A stretch of 64,000 nt of DNA from Euryarchaeota archaeon Ods02 (GTDB lineage: Archaea > Halobacteriota > Halobacteria > Halobacteriales > Halorutilaceae). Made by a program: the position numbers and the translations under genes. A model generated the notes under the pieces. The model made no database searches, was not told where the DNA came from, and was given only the letters and a program-made list of their open reading frames with translations. The stretch covers positions 1 to 64,000 of the forward strand of contig JAQZDA010000002.1 in assembly GCA_028751075.1 (NCBI GenBank), in the 5' to 3' direction. Numbering within the stretch: position 1 is the stretch's first letter; each line of letters opens with the position of its first letter. Below, piece by piece: positions 11,801-18,423 of the stretch.

Positions 11801-13459
11801 ACCCGTCTGTCGTGGACGGGCGTCGATATACGTCTCGACGCCGTAGAGGAAGCTCCAGTCCATCTCACCCGGGAGTCCCTCGAGCGGTACGTCGAAGCCG
11901 AGCTCCTTTCAGCCGACGCCTACCTGGACGTCTCACTGATCTACGAAGACGGAGACGTCGAGGAACTGGACGAGGACACCGTGGGTCTCTGGCGCTACAG
12001 CTCCGGCATGGACGAATGGCTGGAGGTCGACGCCGACGTCGACACAGACTCCAACCAGGTGTCGTCGGGGGACGTCGAAGAAGGGGTGCATGGTCTGTTC
12101 GGAGAGCTAGAGGAGCCACCTGACCCCGTGTACAACCCCGACAGGAGCCTCAACTACTCGTCGATCCAGGAGGCGCTCGACGACGCAGAGGATGGAGACG
12201 AGATCGTGGTGCGCAGCGGTTTCTACACCGGGGGTGTGACGTTGAACGTATCTAACGTCACGCTTAGGTCGGCGGACGACGCCTCGGTCGCGCTGTCGTC
12301 CGCCGGTGCTGCAGTCTCGATTGAGGCCGCTGGCGTCGAGGTCCGGGATATCACCTTGCTCGGAAGCCCCGACGCCGCGGTATCTGACTTCGAGGACGTC
12401 GAGCTGAACTCCACGGGCCTGGAGAACGAGACGGTCTCCCTTGAGGATGTGTCAGACGTCATCGTCGACTCAAGCTACGTCGAAGAGCTACCGTCGGAGG
12501 TAGAGGTCGAGGAGGAGTTCGGCAGCTACGTCGAGGTAGACCCAGGTGAAAACGCTTCGGTGGCGTCGTTCGCGGTGACGCCGGCATCTGGAGTCGGAGA
12601 CCCTGAAGGCGTGGCGCTGTGGAAGCACGATGGAGACGGATGGACGGAGCTCGTGGACAGCATGGTCGACGGAGATGAGGTCAGCGTAGAACTCTCGGGT
12701 GACGACTTCAGCACCTTCGCGCCGTTCAGGACGTCGGATCTCGACGAGCGAGATGACGAAGACGATGAAGATGCCGATGGAGACGAAGGCGACACTGATG
12801 ATGGGGACGGAGGTGAAGATGCGGATGAAGACGAAGGCGACACTGATGATGGGGACGGAGGTGAAGATGCGGATGAAGACGAAGGCGACACCGACGACGG
12901 GGTCGACGAAGTTGAGGTCGACACAGGTGGATCCGTCGGCGGAGGCGCACCGGTGGGAGACGACTACCGCGCTAGGATACAGACGGAGCCTGATACACCT
13001 GAGCTAGAGGTCACGAGGGAGGCGACAGCTTACGTCGGGGAGACGGTTACCTTCCCGTACGAGGTTGCCGCGGAACGCGTCGGCGGAGAACGATATGTCG
13101 AGCTAAAGGTAGACGGCCGCACCGTCGACAGCCGCAGCCTGTACCTGGCTACGGACGAGTCTGTCGAGATCGAGTTCGAGCACACTTTCCTTGAAGTCGG
13201 CGAGTACGAGGTCCATGTAGACGGCGAAGCCTTAGCCGACGTCGTAGTCATCGAGGAAGAGCCTGAGGGGGAAGCCGAGGACGGAGTCAGCGACGGTGAC
13301 GAAGCTGACGAAGACGAAGAAGCAACGGTAGACGAAGGGGAGGAGGCAGCTCCGGTCGACACGGACGACGTTCCCGGTGAAGGCCTGCCCGGATTCACGG
13401 CCGTTACAGCAGTTCTCGCTTTGATGGCGTTATCTCTGTACCTTCGACGTGTGAACTAG
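5879..13459 (+). CDS. Giant beta-helix/CARDB surface protein with PGF-CTERM-like anchor
   Basis: 2526 aa. A Sec signal peptide ends near residue 35 (SGTAAADI). Three long NosD/CASH-type right-handed beta-helix blocks lie at about 36-575, 1000-1290 and 1620-1960, each opening with the same motif (E-T-C-I-E-I/V-T-A-D then G-H-S/T). Each block is closed by a conserved ~90-residue module ending around E-x-L-W-R-Y/H. CARDB-like Ig domains follow the first helix (three, about 697-1000) and the second (two, about 1420-1610). A fourth short pectate-lyase-like helix is at about 2085-2200. An acidic stalk (about 2280-2350) leads to a final globular domain and the C-terminus EGLPGFTAVTAVLAL...RRVN, a PGF-CTERM-like sorting signal. 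It is probably a surface-anchored, glycan- or matrix-related protein. No catalytic residues could be assigned. The internal triplication is visible at protein level. Confidence 0.85.
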   Translation: MDSRSLARLSYISIALVFLVTAFGVALSGTAAADIAECTVLDEPRQTYELVDDIEASETCIEITADRVTLEGNGHSITGDGSDTEPGSAGVLVEDATDVTVANVSFEGWRNGAAGVRYLNADGGRITGVDALENSYSVFIESSEDVELLESDVDGGIAAEITGVLVESSSMVTVADSEFEGNSNDGLAISNSSQVTVDGSDFRRNGEGAVVENSSTVTFLESTFADNDDSGVVFHDSSDNEVTDSHAFGNDEGFRLVESTDNLLRGNTADNNSVHGFSVEFRSDDNELSNNLAEHNDIHGFSLASSDRNMLEENTALDNGVMGFSLDSSSDNEVVDNTADRNIGGFGLLLSADNNTLERNTATNNSFAGEAEDEDSVGISVESSDNNTLRGNAVDLNDEDGILLRNSDGNHLENNTADDNGVDDDTGDGITLETSNDNVLVGNSGSGNPRAGVALVDESDGNLVSGSTVQGNAVGVVLLGGVTGNTVEDNEVRDNDEQGVILVNDASGNEVTGNHVENNTDGVALIFSADNNIVEENVLMENDEGLVVLDGSSGNQLEFDRVRDSSTAAANVTNASGNSFTELDVGSSTRDNTTVSFTADYYRVSPVSSAAVNPESESVGRYLELTGTDGASEADVTFHYLEEDVDGLDEDTLAVWRHEGGDDWTELESTVDTMEQTVSAEALESTVYGVFADELEPAEFTVEVVATNSPVVEGEALDVEVNVTNTGDIEDTQDVRLEDFEDVERDSVEVELSGGESTELTLTWNTGGGDSGEGDVNVYTDDDSDNRSVQVLEQAYFDVEILDANSPVTEGGSLDVDVEVTNTGETTEAKKTWLEDFDGVEQDNETVELDGGDSTELRVTWETETGDAGEDEVTVLTEDSSDTAAVEIQEPDAPFFDVKVTATNTPVTEGETLVVDVNVTNLGEEQDTQEVNFTDFDGVERGSQQVDLEGGEYDDTLEFTWDTEEGDAGVGDVTVSSEDDDFAQEVAVQAEGEVRVCQEIDEPGSYVLPDDLEAEETCLEVTADDVEIHAQGHTVSNLDPGDSEVGLRASGVQNLSLTGFEFRGWNPPIGEAVAVELIDTTDVNINDSEFRDNMDGVVILESENVLVSDTVFRESSDYAVAIESSESVNVEDIDVESTGEAAVYLHSTEVGTVSESEFRDGGHGVHLEDSSNISVIDNELYNGEWAVLIEEASTANEVRQNYLEDVAVGVRLMESNENQVTNNTVTDTRDDGDMFEGVAVFLGQADDNQFEGNSYIDVEHSGVMLVGSSGNTFLSDEANVYPSWSVEIDTEDFAGSVDNTFEAFGVGESTAEDTRLSWGGELVRIGAVGTPPDNPDASSIGRYFEAEEVDDGAFLDVEVSYDEDDLGFVDESSLELWRYSSTEEDWSVVEGSGVDTAEQVVYADDVEEFGVFGVFGEEEEQPFFDVEVEETNSPVEEGEPLVVEGVVENEGNVADEQEIVLRDSDWMDSDVDSMELELDPLESMEFELEWTTEEGDAGEGDVTVYSENSSDSTLVEVVEPPESFFDVDITDTNSPVVQGEPLDVDVQVTNTGEADTQTLELGDFDGAVVDTHELSVDENASESVTLTWGTEFGDAGEGSVSVSSDDSSDSTTVVVEEEVEEVTSVESCGEIASPGEYRLESDLSSDETCITVTAGDVRLDGDGHSIQGVDPAAGDNGILVDGVDGVRVEDVAVEDWDAAGVEVDDADGGEVVDVTAMENLFGVVVESSNEVAVEGGEMTANEEAGVVFSGSSDGRVAEVMVSDSGARGIALGGDSDRNVVSGNEVVGAGDEAIYLQEASENEVSDNQVSDGDSGIEIRSSSNSNEILGNAVSGFEASGIVVYSSSENDIADNEVSDSEFGVSVLSGSRENTFSGNLMEEAEVGVLGVESIENEFTGNTVSGGSVGMRFEASSNNMLTSNLVEDNGVGFRFERFSLGNTVAESTVRGSGNWSVVVEDAEDNTFTDVVLAGEDSYSTRLSWTGVDIRLDAVEEAPVHLTRESLERYVEAELLSADAYLDVSLIYEDGDVEELDEDTVGLWRYSSGMDEWLEVDADVDTDSNQVSSGDVEEGVHGLFGELEEPPDPVYNPDRSLNYSSIQEALDDAEDGDEIVVRSGFYTGGVTLNVSNVTLRSADDASVALSSAGAAVSIEAAGVEVRDITLLGSPDAAVSDFEDVELNSTGLENETVSLEDVSDVIVDSSYVEELPSEVEVEEEFGSYVEVDPGENASVASFAVTPASGVGDPEGVALWKHDGDGWTELVDSMVDGDEVSVELSGDDFSTFAPFRTSDLDERDDEDDEDADGDEGDTDDGDGGEDADEDEGDTDDGDGGEDADEDEGDTDDGVDEVEVDTGGSVGGGAPVGDDYRARIQTEPDTPELEVTREATAYVGETVTFPYEVAAERVGGERYVELKVDGRTVDSRSLYLATDESVEIEFEHTFLEVGEYEVHVDGEALADVVVIEEEPEGEAEDGVSDGDEADEDEEATVDEGEEAAPVDTDDVPGEGLPGFTAVTAVLALMALSLYLRRVN
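9831..9837 (+). repeat. G7 homopolymer within the giant surface-protein gene
   Basis: Seven consecutive G in the segment encoding S-W-G-G-E near the end of the second beta-helix block. Slippage here would truncate the protein and remove its anchor. Confidence 0.8.
12782..12902 (+). repeat. 48-bp tandem repeat, about 2.5 copies, in acidic stalk
   Basis: A 48-bp unit starting GACGAAGGCGACACTGATG occurs at 12782 and 12830 almost unchanged, and a third partial copy starts at 12878. It encodes an Asp/Glu/Gly 16-residue unit in the stalk of the giant surface protein. Copy-number change would keep the frame. Confidence 0.9.
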
Positions 13460-13640
13460 CCTGGGCCAGGTTTTGAGGTATCGCTGGCTTCGGAGCCATG
13501 GTTATCTACCTCGACTCCGTAACCCCTGGAGATATATCAACGTGGTTTCCTGTCTTCGTCGGGTGCAGCCGCAGCTTCTCCTCTATCGGACGTCGCGATG
13601 GCGGAGGTAGAGGAGCCTGGATCTGGAGAGGGGCGATGGC
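13398..13640 (+). repeat. Duplicated segment, copy A (anchor-gene tail plus degenerate Tat-PQQ start)
   Basis: This stretch aligns along its length with 15126-15372. It holds the last 20 codons of the giant surface gene, its stop and 3' flank (TGTGAACTAGC), a ATGGTTATCT promoter-like site, and a corrupted version of the start of the PQQ gene at 15258 (shared GTGGCGGAGGT-like and GAGGAGCC stretches). In copy A the PQQ start codon and frame are destroyed. Confidence 0.7.
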
Positions 13641-13831
13641 GTTGCCGGTCGAATGGAAACCATCTGGAGAAACAGGTGGAGGATCCGGAGCCGAGGATCG
13701 AGGCACCGGAGCAGCAGATAGAGAATCTCGAGGGACGTAGCCCCATCTGTGAGATAGTTTCGTCCAACCAATCCCGCGGTCTAGAGCACGAAGAGCTACA
13801 GAAGTACCAGAGGTTCTTGAGCCCGCTCTAA
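13598..13831 (+). pseudogene. 77-codon ORF, remnant of a PQQ gene start joined to a coiled-coil fragment
   Basis: The first ~15 codons derive from the degenerate PQQ copy A in a shifted frame. The rest encodes a short heptad-like segment (LEKQVEDPEPRIEAPEQQ) followed by unrelated residues. There is no promoter at suitable spacing. It overlaps the 3' end of the opposing gene by 4 bp. It is most likely debris; a small expressed protein cannot be excluded. Confidence 0.35.
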
Positions 13832-14994
13832 CGCAACAGAGCCCGGATCACGTCGACGAGCACTCCCGGCGTCGCACCGCTCTGACCCTGATCTCCCTGT
13901 GACTCGTTGCCCGAAGCGCCCGGGTCCTCGGAAGGTCCCGCGTCAGCCGGTGAATCGTCGTCGTCGCCTGTCTCCGAACCAGGGCCGTCATCGGGGTCAT
14001 CGGCAGTCTCCTCACCCCCTGCTTCTCGGTCGGGCCCGGCTCCGTCTTCTGCAGCACCGTCTCCTACGTCTCCGGCTGCCTCCTCCCCTCCACCGTCACT
14101 GGCTCCATCTTCGGCTTCTCGGTCCCCTGGGACATCGTCGTCTCTCCCGCGGTCGTCTTCGGGGCCCTCGGCAGGATCCTCGTCGTCGCGCCGTCTGTCT
14201 TCGGCGGGGGTGTCCCCATCCTGGCGTCTGTCTTCTGCTGGGTCGTCATCGGGTGGTCCTCTCTCCTCGTCTCCTCTGCCGCGGTCCTCTCCTGGGTCTT
14301 CGGGCTGTCGTTCGTCGTCTCTTCGACGGTCCTCCCCCGGGTCATCTGGCCGGTGTTCGTCGTCGCGTCTCCGGTCTTCGTCGGCGTCGTCGTCGCGGCT
14401 TCGTTCCTCTCTATCTTGTCTGTCATCCTCTCGTCCCTCCTCTTCCCTCCCATCTTCATCGGCGTCTTCTCCATCGTCTTCTCTTCCGTCTGCCCTACCA
14501 TCTTCGTCTTCTGGCCGCTCGCCTGCACCGATGACGACGACGTCGCCCTGCATCGACCTGTCGGCGCCGGACCGGTATCTGTCGACGACGGCGGCGAGCT
14601 CGTCTGTTATGGTGAACGACATCCGTTCGGGGTAGTCTTCCCACCGGTGTACGCTGAGGCCGCCGTTTTCGTCGAGCCGGCCGCCGCCCGCCTGCGACAA
14701 GAGTACGTCTCCGTCTTCGTCGACGAGCTGGAACGGATGTTCGGGCCAGGCGTCGTTGACGACGATGTATCTCTGTCTCCTGCGGAGATGCAGGGGTGCG
14801 TTGTCGCTGCGTCGCGCCGTCAAGGTGTCGTCGCTTCCGACCAGGTGCCAGCTGCCGGCGTCCGACCGGTCGAAACGGAGGCGGATGCTGTCGACGCGCG
14901 CCATCGCGGAGGAGGAGATGACTAGTCCTGTGGCTGCCGAAGCGGTGGAATAGAGGAATATCCGTCTTCCGAGTGTCGTGGGTTTGTCGGACAC
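13828..14994 (-). CDS. Exported mixed-charge (Arg/Asp/Glu-rich) protein, unknown function
   Basis: 388 aa from the GTG at 14994, chosen because a TATA box at 15021-15030 lies about 31 nt upstream; the open frame reaches to 15225 but that part crosses duplicated debris. The N-terminus (TLGRRIFLYSTASAATGL) is a Tat-like or Sec signal. Residues about 30-160 form a small beta domain with HPFQLVDEDGDVLLSQ, similar in pattern to cupredoxin-like 'HPF...GDVLLSQ' proteins. Residues 170-370 are a long low-complexity tract of short blocks such as PGEDRRRDDER, alternating basic and acidic, presumably extended or cell-wall associated. No anchor is seen beyond a short hydrophobic end (VLVDVIRALLR). The gene is inserted between two copies of a duplicated segment. 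Confidence 0.6.
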   Translation of the reverse strand: MSDKPTTLGRRIFLYSTASAATGLVISSSAMARVDSIRLRFDRSDAGSWHLVGSDDTLTARRSDNAPLHLRRRQRYIVVNDAWPEHPFQLVDEDGDVLLSQAGGGRLDENGGLSVHRWEDYPERMSFTITDELAAVVDRYRSGADRSMQGDVVVIGAGERPEDEDGRADGREDDGEDADEDGREEEGREDDRQDREERSRDDDADEDRRRDDEHRPDDPGEDRRRDDERQPEDPGEDRGRGDEERGPPDDDPAEDRRQDGDTPAEDRRRDDEDPAEGPEDDRGRDDDVPGDREAEDGASDGGGEEAAGDVGDGAAEDGAGPDREAGGEETADDPDDGPGSETGDDDDSPADAGPSEDPGASGNESQGDQGQSGATPGVLVDVIRALLR

Positions 14995-15020
14995 GTTGAC
15001 CGGTAATAAAAGATGGAGAT

Positions 15021-15030
15021 ATTTATAGGT
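15021..15030 (-). promoter_or_regulatory. TATA box for the mixed-charge protein gene
   Basis: On the minus strand this reads ACCTATAAAT, about 31 nt upstream of the GTG at 14994. It sets that start codon and supports a nearly leaderless transcript. Confidence 0.6.
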
Positions 15031-15125
15031 TGGCTCCTGGTGGTTGTCCATCATCTGATAGTTTCCTTGTTCCGGGTCTCTGCAGGAGACTGGGTGGTTG
15101 TTCAACCGAACTTGTCTGAGTTCAA

Positions 15126-15372
15126 TGGCCGTCACTGCACTGCTGGCTCTCGCGGCGTTTCTCTGTACGTTCGACGTGTGAACTAGCTCGGGCAGGTGGC
15201 TGGTCTTCCCTGCCTCCGGAGCCACGGTTATCTGCCTCCATATCTTAATACCGGGTGATGGATCGCCGTGGCTTCCTGTCGTCGTCGCTGGCTGCCGCCG
15301 CCTTCCCTCTGTCGGACGCAGCGACTGTGGAGGTGGAGGAGCCGGATTCCGCGGACGGCGGATGGCGGTGTT
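15126..15372 (+). repeat. Duplicated segment, copy B (frameshifted anchor-gene tail plus intact PQQ start)
   Basis: Aligns with 13398-13640. It begins with an anchor-gene tail whose frame is broken by indels but still ends in codons for R-R-V-N and the same TGTGAACTAGC flank. It continues through a GGTTATCTG box into the intact start of the PQQ gene at 15258. Confidence 0.7.
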
Positions 15373-16154
15373 ATGGCTTCGACGACGGGAACACCGGGTT
15401 CGCCGAAGGTGAAGGCGGACCTGTTGACGGCGTCGATGTCCGGTGGAGCTACGACACCGGTGGAGCTGTACTGTCGTCGCCGTCCGTCGTCTCCGGGTCG
15501 GTATACGTCGGAAGCTGGAGCGGGGGTATGCATCGGCTGGACGTGGAGTCCGGTGAAGTCGAATGGTGGTTTGAGACCGGTGGCCGGAGGGACGTTCATG
15601 GGTTGGAGAGCGGTGGAGGTTTCCCTGTCGACGGCGGCGTGGAGTCCGGTCCCTGTGTAGACGGGGAGTCGGTGTACTTCGGCGCGTACGACGGCTATCT
15701 CTACTCTCTGGATAGAGGGACGGGGGAGGAACAGTGGAGGTATGGGACGCCGTCTATACTGCGTTCCTCGCCTGTGGTGGTCGATGAAACGGTGTACATC
15801 GGTGACTGGACGGGGGATATACACGCGGTCGAAGCAGGTTCTGGTGAAGGCGTGTGGAGGTACTCGACGGGTTTCGACAGCGTGTACTCGACGCCGTGTT
15901 ACGTGGAAGAGGTGCTTTACTTCGGGAGCGCGTGCTTCGGACGCGGCGACGGTGAAGCGGTCGCGTACGTCGTCGTCACCAAGCCAGGGCTGGAGGAGGT
16001 AGTTGACGATGAGGAAGAGGTGGATGAAGAAGACGCGGCCGAAGACACCGGTGAGGTAGATGAGGCAGCGGCCGACGACGGCGAGGAGGGGGCTACAGAC
16101 GTAGACGGCGAACCCGCGTACGCCTGGGGGGGGAGGGGATGCCCGGGTTCGTGA
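15258..16154 (+). CDS. Tat-exported PQQ-type propeller, anchor out of frame at a G8 tract
   Basis: About 298 aa (ATG 15258; a GTG at 15255 is also possible). The N-terminus MDRRGFLSSSLAAAAF is a Tat signal without a lipobox Cys. Only about five PQQ blades are present, fewer than in the other propellers of the window. An acidic stalk (about residues 245-285) follows. The frame stops at 16152-16154 just after a run of eight G. In the +1 frame across that run the sequence reads EGMPGFVTALLAL...YVRRVG and stops at 16205-16207, a PGF-CTERM-like anchor like the ends of the 5879 and 30753 genes. One extra G, or two fewer, would restore it. The gene is thus frameshifted, phase-variable, or affected by a sequencing error. 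Confidence 0.7.
   Translation: MDRRGFLSSSLAAAAFPLSDAATVEVEEPDSADGGWRCYGFDDGNTGFAEGEGGPVDGVDVRWSYDTGGAVLSSPSVVSGSVYVGSWSGGMHRLDVESGEVEWWFETGGRRDVHGLESGGGFPVDGGVESGPCVDGESVYFGAYDGYLYSLDRGTGEEQWRYGTPSILRSSPVVVDETVYIGDWTGDIHAVEAGSGEGVWRYSTGFDSVYSTPCYVEEVLYFGSACFGRGDGEAVAYVVVTKPGLEEVVDDEEEVDEEDAAEDTGEVDEAAADDGEEGATDVDGEPAYAWGGRGCPGS
16126..16133 (+). repeat. G8 homopolymer controlling the anchor reading frame
   Basis: Eight G lie between the acidic stalk and the anchor coding region of the preceding PQQ gene. With G8 the product ends in an unanchored tail; with G9 or G6 the tail would be the hydrophobic anchor with R-R at its end. Confidence 0.85.
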
Positions 16155-16207
16155 CTGCGCTGCTGGCGTTGACGGTGCTGGGGCTGTACGTCAGACGCGT
16201 GGGATAG

Positions 16208-16589
16208 AGGGCAGGTAGCCGGTTTCCCTGAAACTCGGACTAGCAGTTGAGTGGAGTACCCGGCCGGGATACATCAAGCTGCAGATGGATAGGTCTATCC
16301 GGCGAATCGGAGTTCGTTCGTGTTCGGGTGACCTGTAGCAAAATGCCGGGCGTTTGACTGTCTCGCTCCAGTTGTTCGATGCGGCTCGTACACCCGGGCT
16401 ACCCTGCTGCATGTTTACCCGTAAAATTACGTTGCTTGGACTGGAAAGGTGCAACAGTAGAATGAGGGCGTCGTACTTCGTCGAACCGTACTTCTCCCGT
16501 ACGTCTCTATCAAGGTCGAACCAAATCCCGATGACGGCTTCGATGTGTATCCGGTTCTACTCCGGGTGCTGGTCCACGGTGAGGTTAAG
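16208..16589. other. Intergenic region without recognisable gene
   Basis: About 380 bp between the PQQ anchor remnant and the HTTM gene. Short open frames are present, but none has a convincing start, promoter spacing or recognisable product. No repeat or RNA gene is seen. Confidence 0.5.
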
Positions 16590-18353
16590 ATGAGAGGGCT
16601 CGACTTATCCAGAGTAGACGAGTGGATACCCGTTCTGAATGCCAGAGGCGGTCTGAAGGATACGATACGGAACCACCTCCGTTATTCGGTCACTATCGAC
16701 GTCCGTTCTCTGGCGGTCTTCCGAGTTCTTCTGGGGCTCATCATAGCCGTCGAGGTTGTTCTGAGGCTTCGGAACTTCTCGTATTTCTACACAGAAAGCG
16801 GTGCGGTTCCGAGATCCTTGGCCTTGTCAGTCGCACCTCAGACGAGGCTCTCGCCCGAGGGAGTCTTTTCGGTCTATCATCTTACGACGAGCAGCACGTT
16901 GATTCTAACGTTGATGGCGGTTCAGGTTCTTGTGGCGTTGTTCCTGACGGTGGGTTACCGAACCCGTACAGCTACCGTGTTGTCCTTCTTGTTCATGGTT
17001 TCACTCGACGCGCACAATCCACTGGTGTTAAGCTATGCCGACATGCTCTTGCGTCTTCTGTTGTTCTGGGCTATTTTCCTGCCTCTAGCTGACCGATGGG
17101 CCGTCGACGCGGTGCATGGTGGTGGTAACAGAAGACAGTTCACGGGTATCGCGTCGGCGTTGGTCTTGTTGCAGATGGTGGCTATGTATCTGGTGAACGG
17201 CGTACATAAGACCAACTCCTATCTCTGGAGGACGGGAGAGGCTACCCCTATCGTGTTCGGCCTTGACGAGCTGACGTTCCTGCTGGGCGACACGCTGAGG
17301 GAGTTCCCGTCCCTGCTCTACTACGGTGGAATGGCTTGGTACTACATGCTCCTGCTTTCTTGGCTGCTCCTGCTGCTTAGAGGGAGGGCTCGAACCCTCT
17401 TCACATGGGCGTTCATCTTCGCACATCTCTCGTTCGCGGTCACCGTTCGTATAGGGCTGTTCCCCTACGTCTCGATAGCGGGGCTGGTGCTGTTCCTGCA
17501 GAGGGACTTCTGGAACGACCCTGACCGGGTTCTCTCAGCTGCCGGAGGTTTCGTTCCCAGTCTATCCCGGGGTTTACACAGGTTAGAAACAGGTGGTGTA
17601 CGGTTCGCCGAGGCTCTACCGCAGGTAAGGACGGTGAGCGAGCCCATCACACGCCACCGGGAGACCGTCTACAACGTCTCCACGTTCCTGGTCGTGATCT
17701 TGTTGCTGACCGTAGTGTTCGTGGTGGTCCTCGCTCAGGTTCTGATAACACCGGCCGGGTACCTCGCGGACGCTGAGGTGGAGCGTGAACAGCTCGTGAA
17801 GGACACCGTCTCCAACAACCCTGTGACGTCTCCGATACTGAACGCGTCTCGGGTCTTCGGCGTCGATCAACCGGACTGGAGGATCTTCACTCCACCCGAC
17901 ACCCAGGACAAGTACTACGTGTTCCCGGCGGAGACGCAGGCAGGTGAGGAGGTAGATATCTACAACGACAGGGAGATGACGTTCGATAGACCCTACAGCG
18001 AGCTTCAGAAGCAACACGACACCTACAGGGAGCGTTTCTACATGAACATCCTGTCACAGGCCTCCCGAGAGCTGATAGAAGTCGAGGCTCTGGAAAGGTA
18101 CTCGGAGTACCTTTGCTCTGAATGGCGTGAGGAACACGGTGTCGAGGTGGTCAGGTTCAACATGTACAGGGTTGAGGAGACGGTCACGTTGGACACGATA
18201 GACTCGCCTGAAGACCGAAGCAGGAGCGTGACCCTGATGTACGCGTACGGCTGCGGCGGCCATGCCCCGGAGATAGTGAGACAGCCGCCTGCCGACGAGT
18301 TCGACGGCGGTGTCTACGTTGCGCCGAACGACGTCGTCGGAACAGCCGACTGA
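16590..18353 (+). CDS. HTTM (vitamin K-dependent gamma-carboxylase-like) membrane protein 1
   Basis: 587 aa from the ATG at 16590; the open frame extends 15 codons upstream, but MRGLDLSRVDEW precedes the conserved segment directly. The HTTM signature opens at about residue 40 (IDVRSLAVFRVLLGL) and several transmembrane helices follow to about residue 310. Lys207 in YLVNGVHKTNSYLW lies where the catalytic base Lys of vertebrate gamma-glutamyl carboxylase is found. One further helix is at about 365-390, followed by a ~200-residue extracytoplasmic domain with WRIFTPPDTQDKYYVF. The family couples quinol oxidation to Glu carboxylation in animals; the prokaryotic substrate here is unknown. The same architecture recurs at 51728-53719. 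Confidence 0.8.
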   Translation: MRGLDLSRVDEWIPVLNARGGLKDTIRNHLRYSVTIDVRSLAVFRVLLGLIIAVEVVLRLRNFSYFYTESGAVPRSLALSVAPQTRLSPEGVFSVYHLTTSSTLILTLMAVQVLVALFLTVGYRTRTATVLSFLFMVSLDAHNPLVLSYADMLLRLLLFWAIFLPLADRWAVDAVHGGGNRRQFTGIASALVLLQMVAMYLVNGVHKTNSYLWRTGEATPIVFGLDELTFLLGDTLREFPSLLYYGGMAWYYMLLLSWLLLLLRGRARTLFTWAFIFAHLSFAVTVRIGLFPYVSIAGLVLFLQRDFWNDPDRVLSAAGGFVPSLSRGLHRLETGGVRFAEALPQVRTVSEPITRHRETVYNVSTFLVVILLLTVVFVVVLAQVLITPAGYLADAEVEREQLVKDTVSNNPVTSPILNASRVFGVDQPDWRIFTPPDTQDKYYVFPAETQAGEEVDIYNDREMTFDRPYSELQKQHDTYRERFYMNILSQASRELIEVEALERYSEYLCSEWREEHGVEVVRFNMYRVEETVTLDTIDSPEDRSRSVTLMYAYGCGGHAPEIVRQPPADEFDGGVYVAPNDVVGTAD

Positions 18354-18423
18354 AACACGCTTTCACGTTTTCCTGAACCTATCGAGCAAAAGAGATATCT
18401 GCGGGTGAAACTGTATATCCGCT

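Noticed and set aside
12782-12902. Tandem repeat considered as a CRISPR array
   Set aside because: The 48-bp units are directly adjacent without spacers and are in frame within an acidic coding stalk.
6700-12924. Several long minus-strand frames inside the giant surface gene
   Set aside because: The Ser/Thr/Val-rich translations mirror Asp/Glu-rich sense codons; there is no independent evidence for genes.
5879-13459. Nitrous-oxide reductase accessory protein NosD
   Set aside because: Only the generic beta-helix repeat is shared. There are no nos genes nearby, and size and anchor fit a surface protein.
13398-15372. Insertion sequence with direct target repeats
   Set aside because: The flanking repeats are about 240 bp of diverged gene sequence, far longer than target-site duplications, and the enclosed gene is not a transposase.
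18351-18373. Weak hairpin (TGAAA/TTTCA) after HTTM 1 as terminator
   Set aside because: A five-base AT stem is too weak to claim, although a TTTT run follows.
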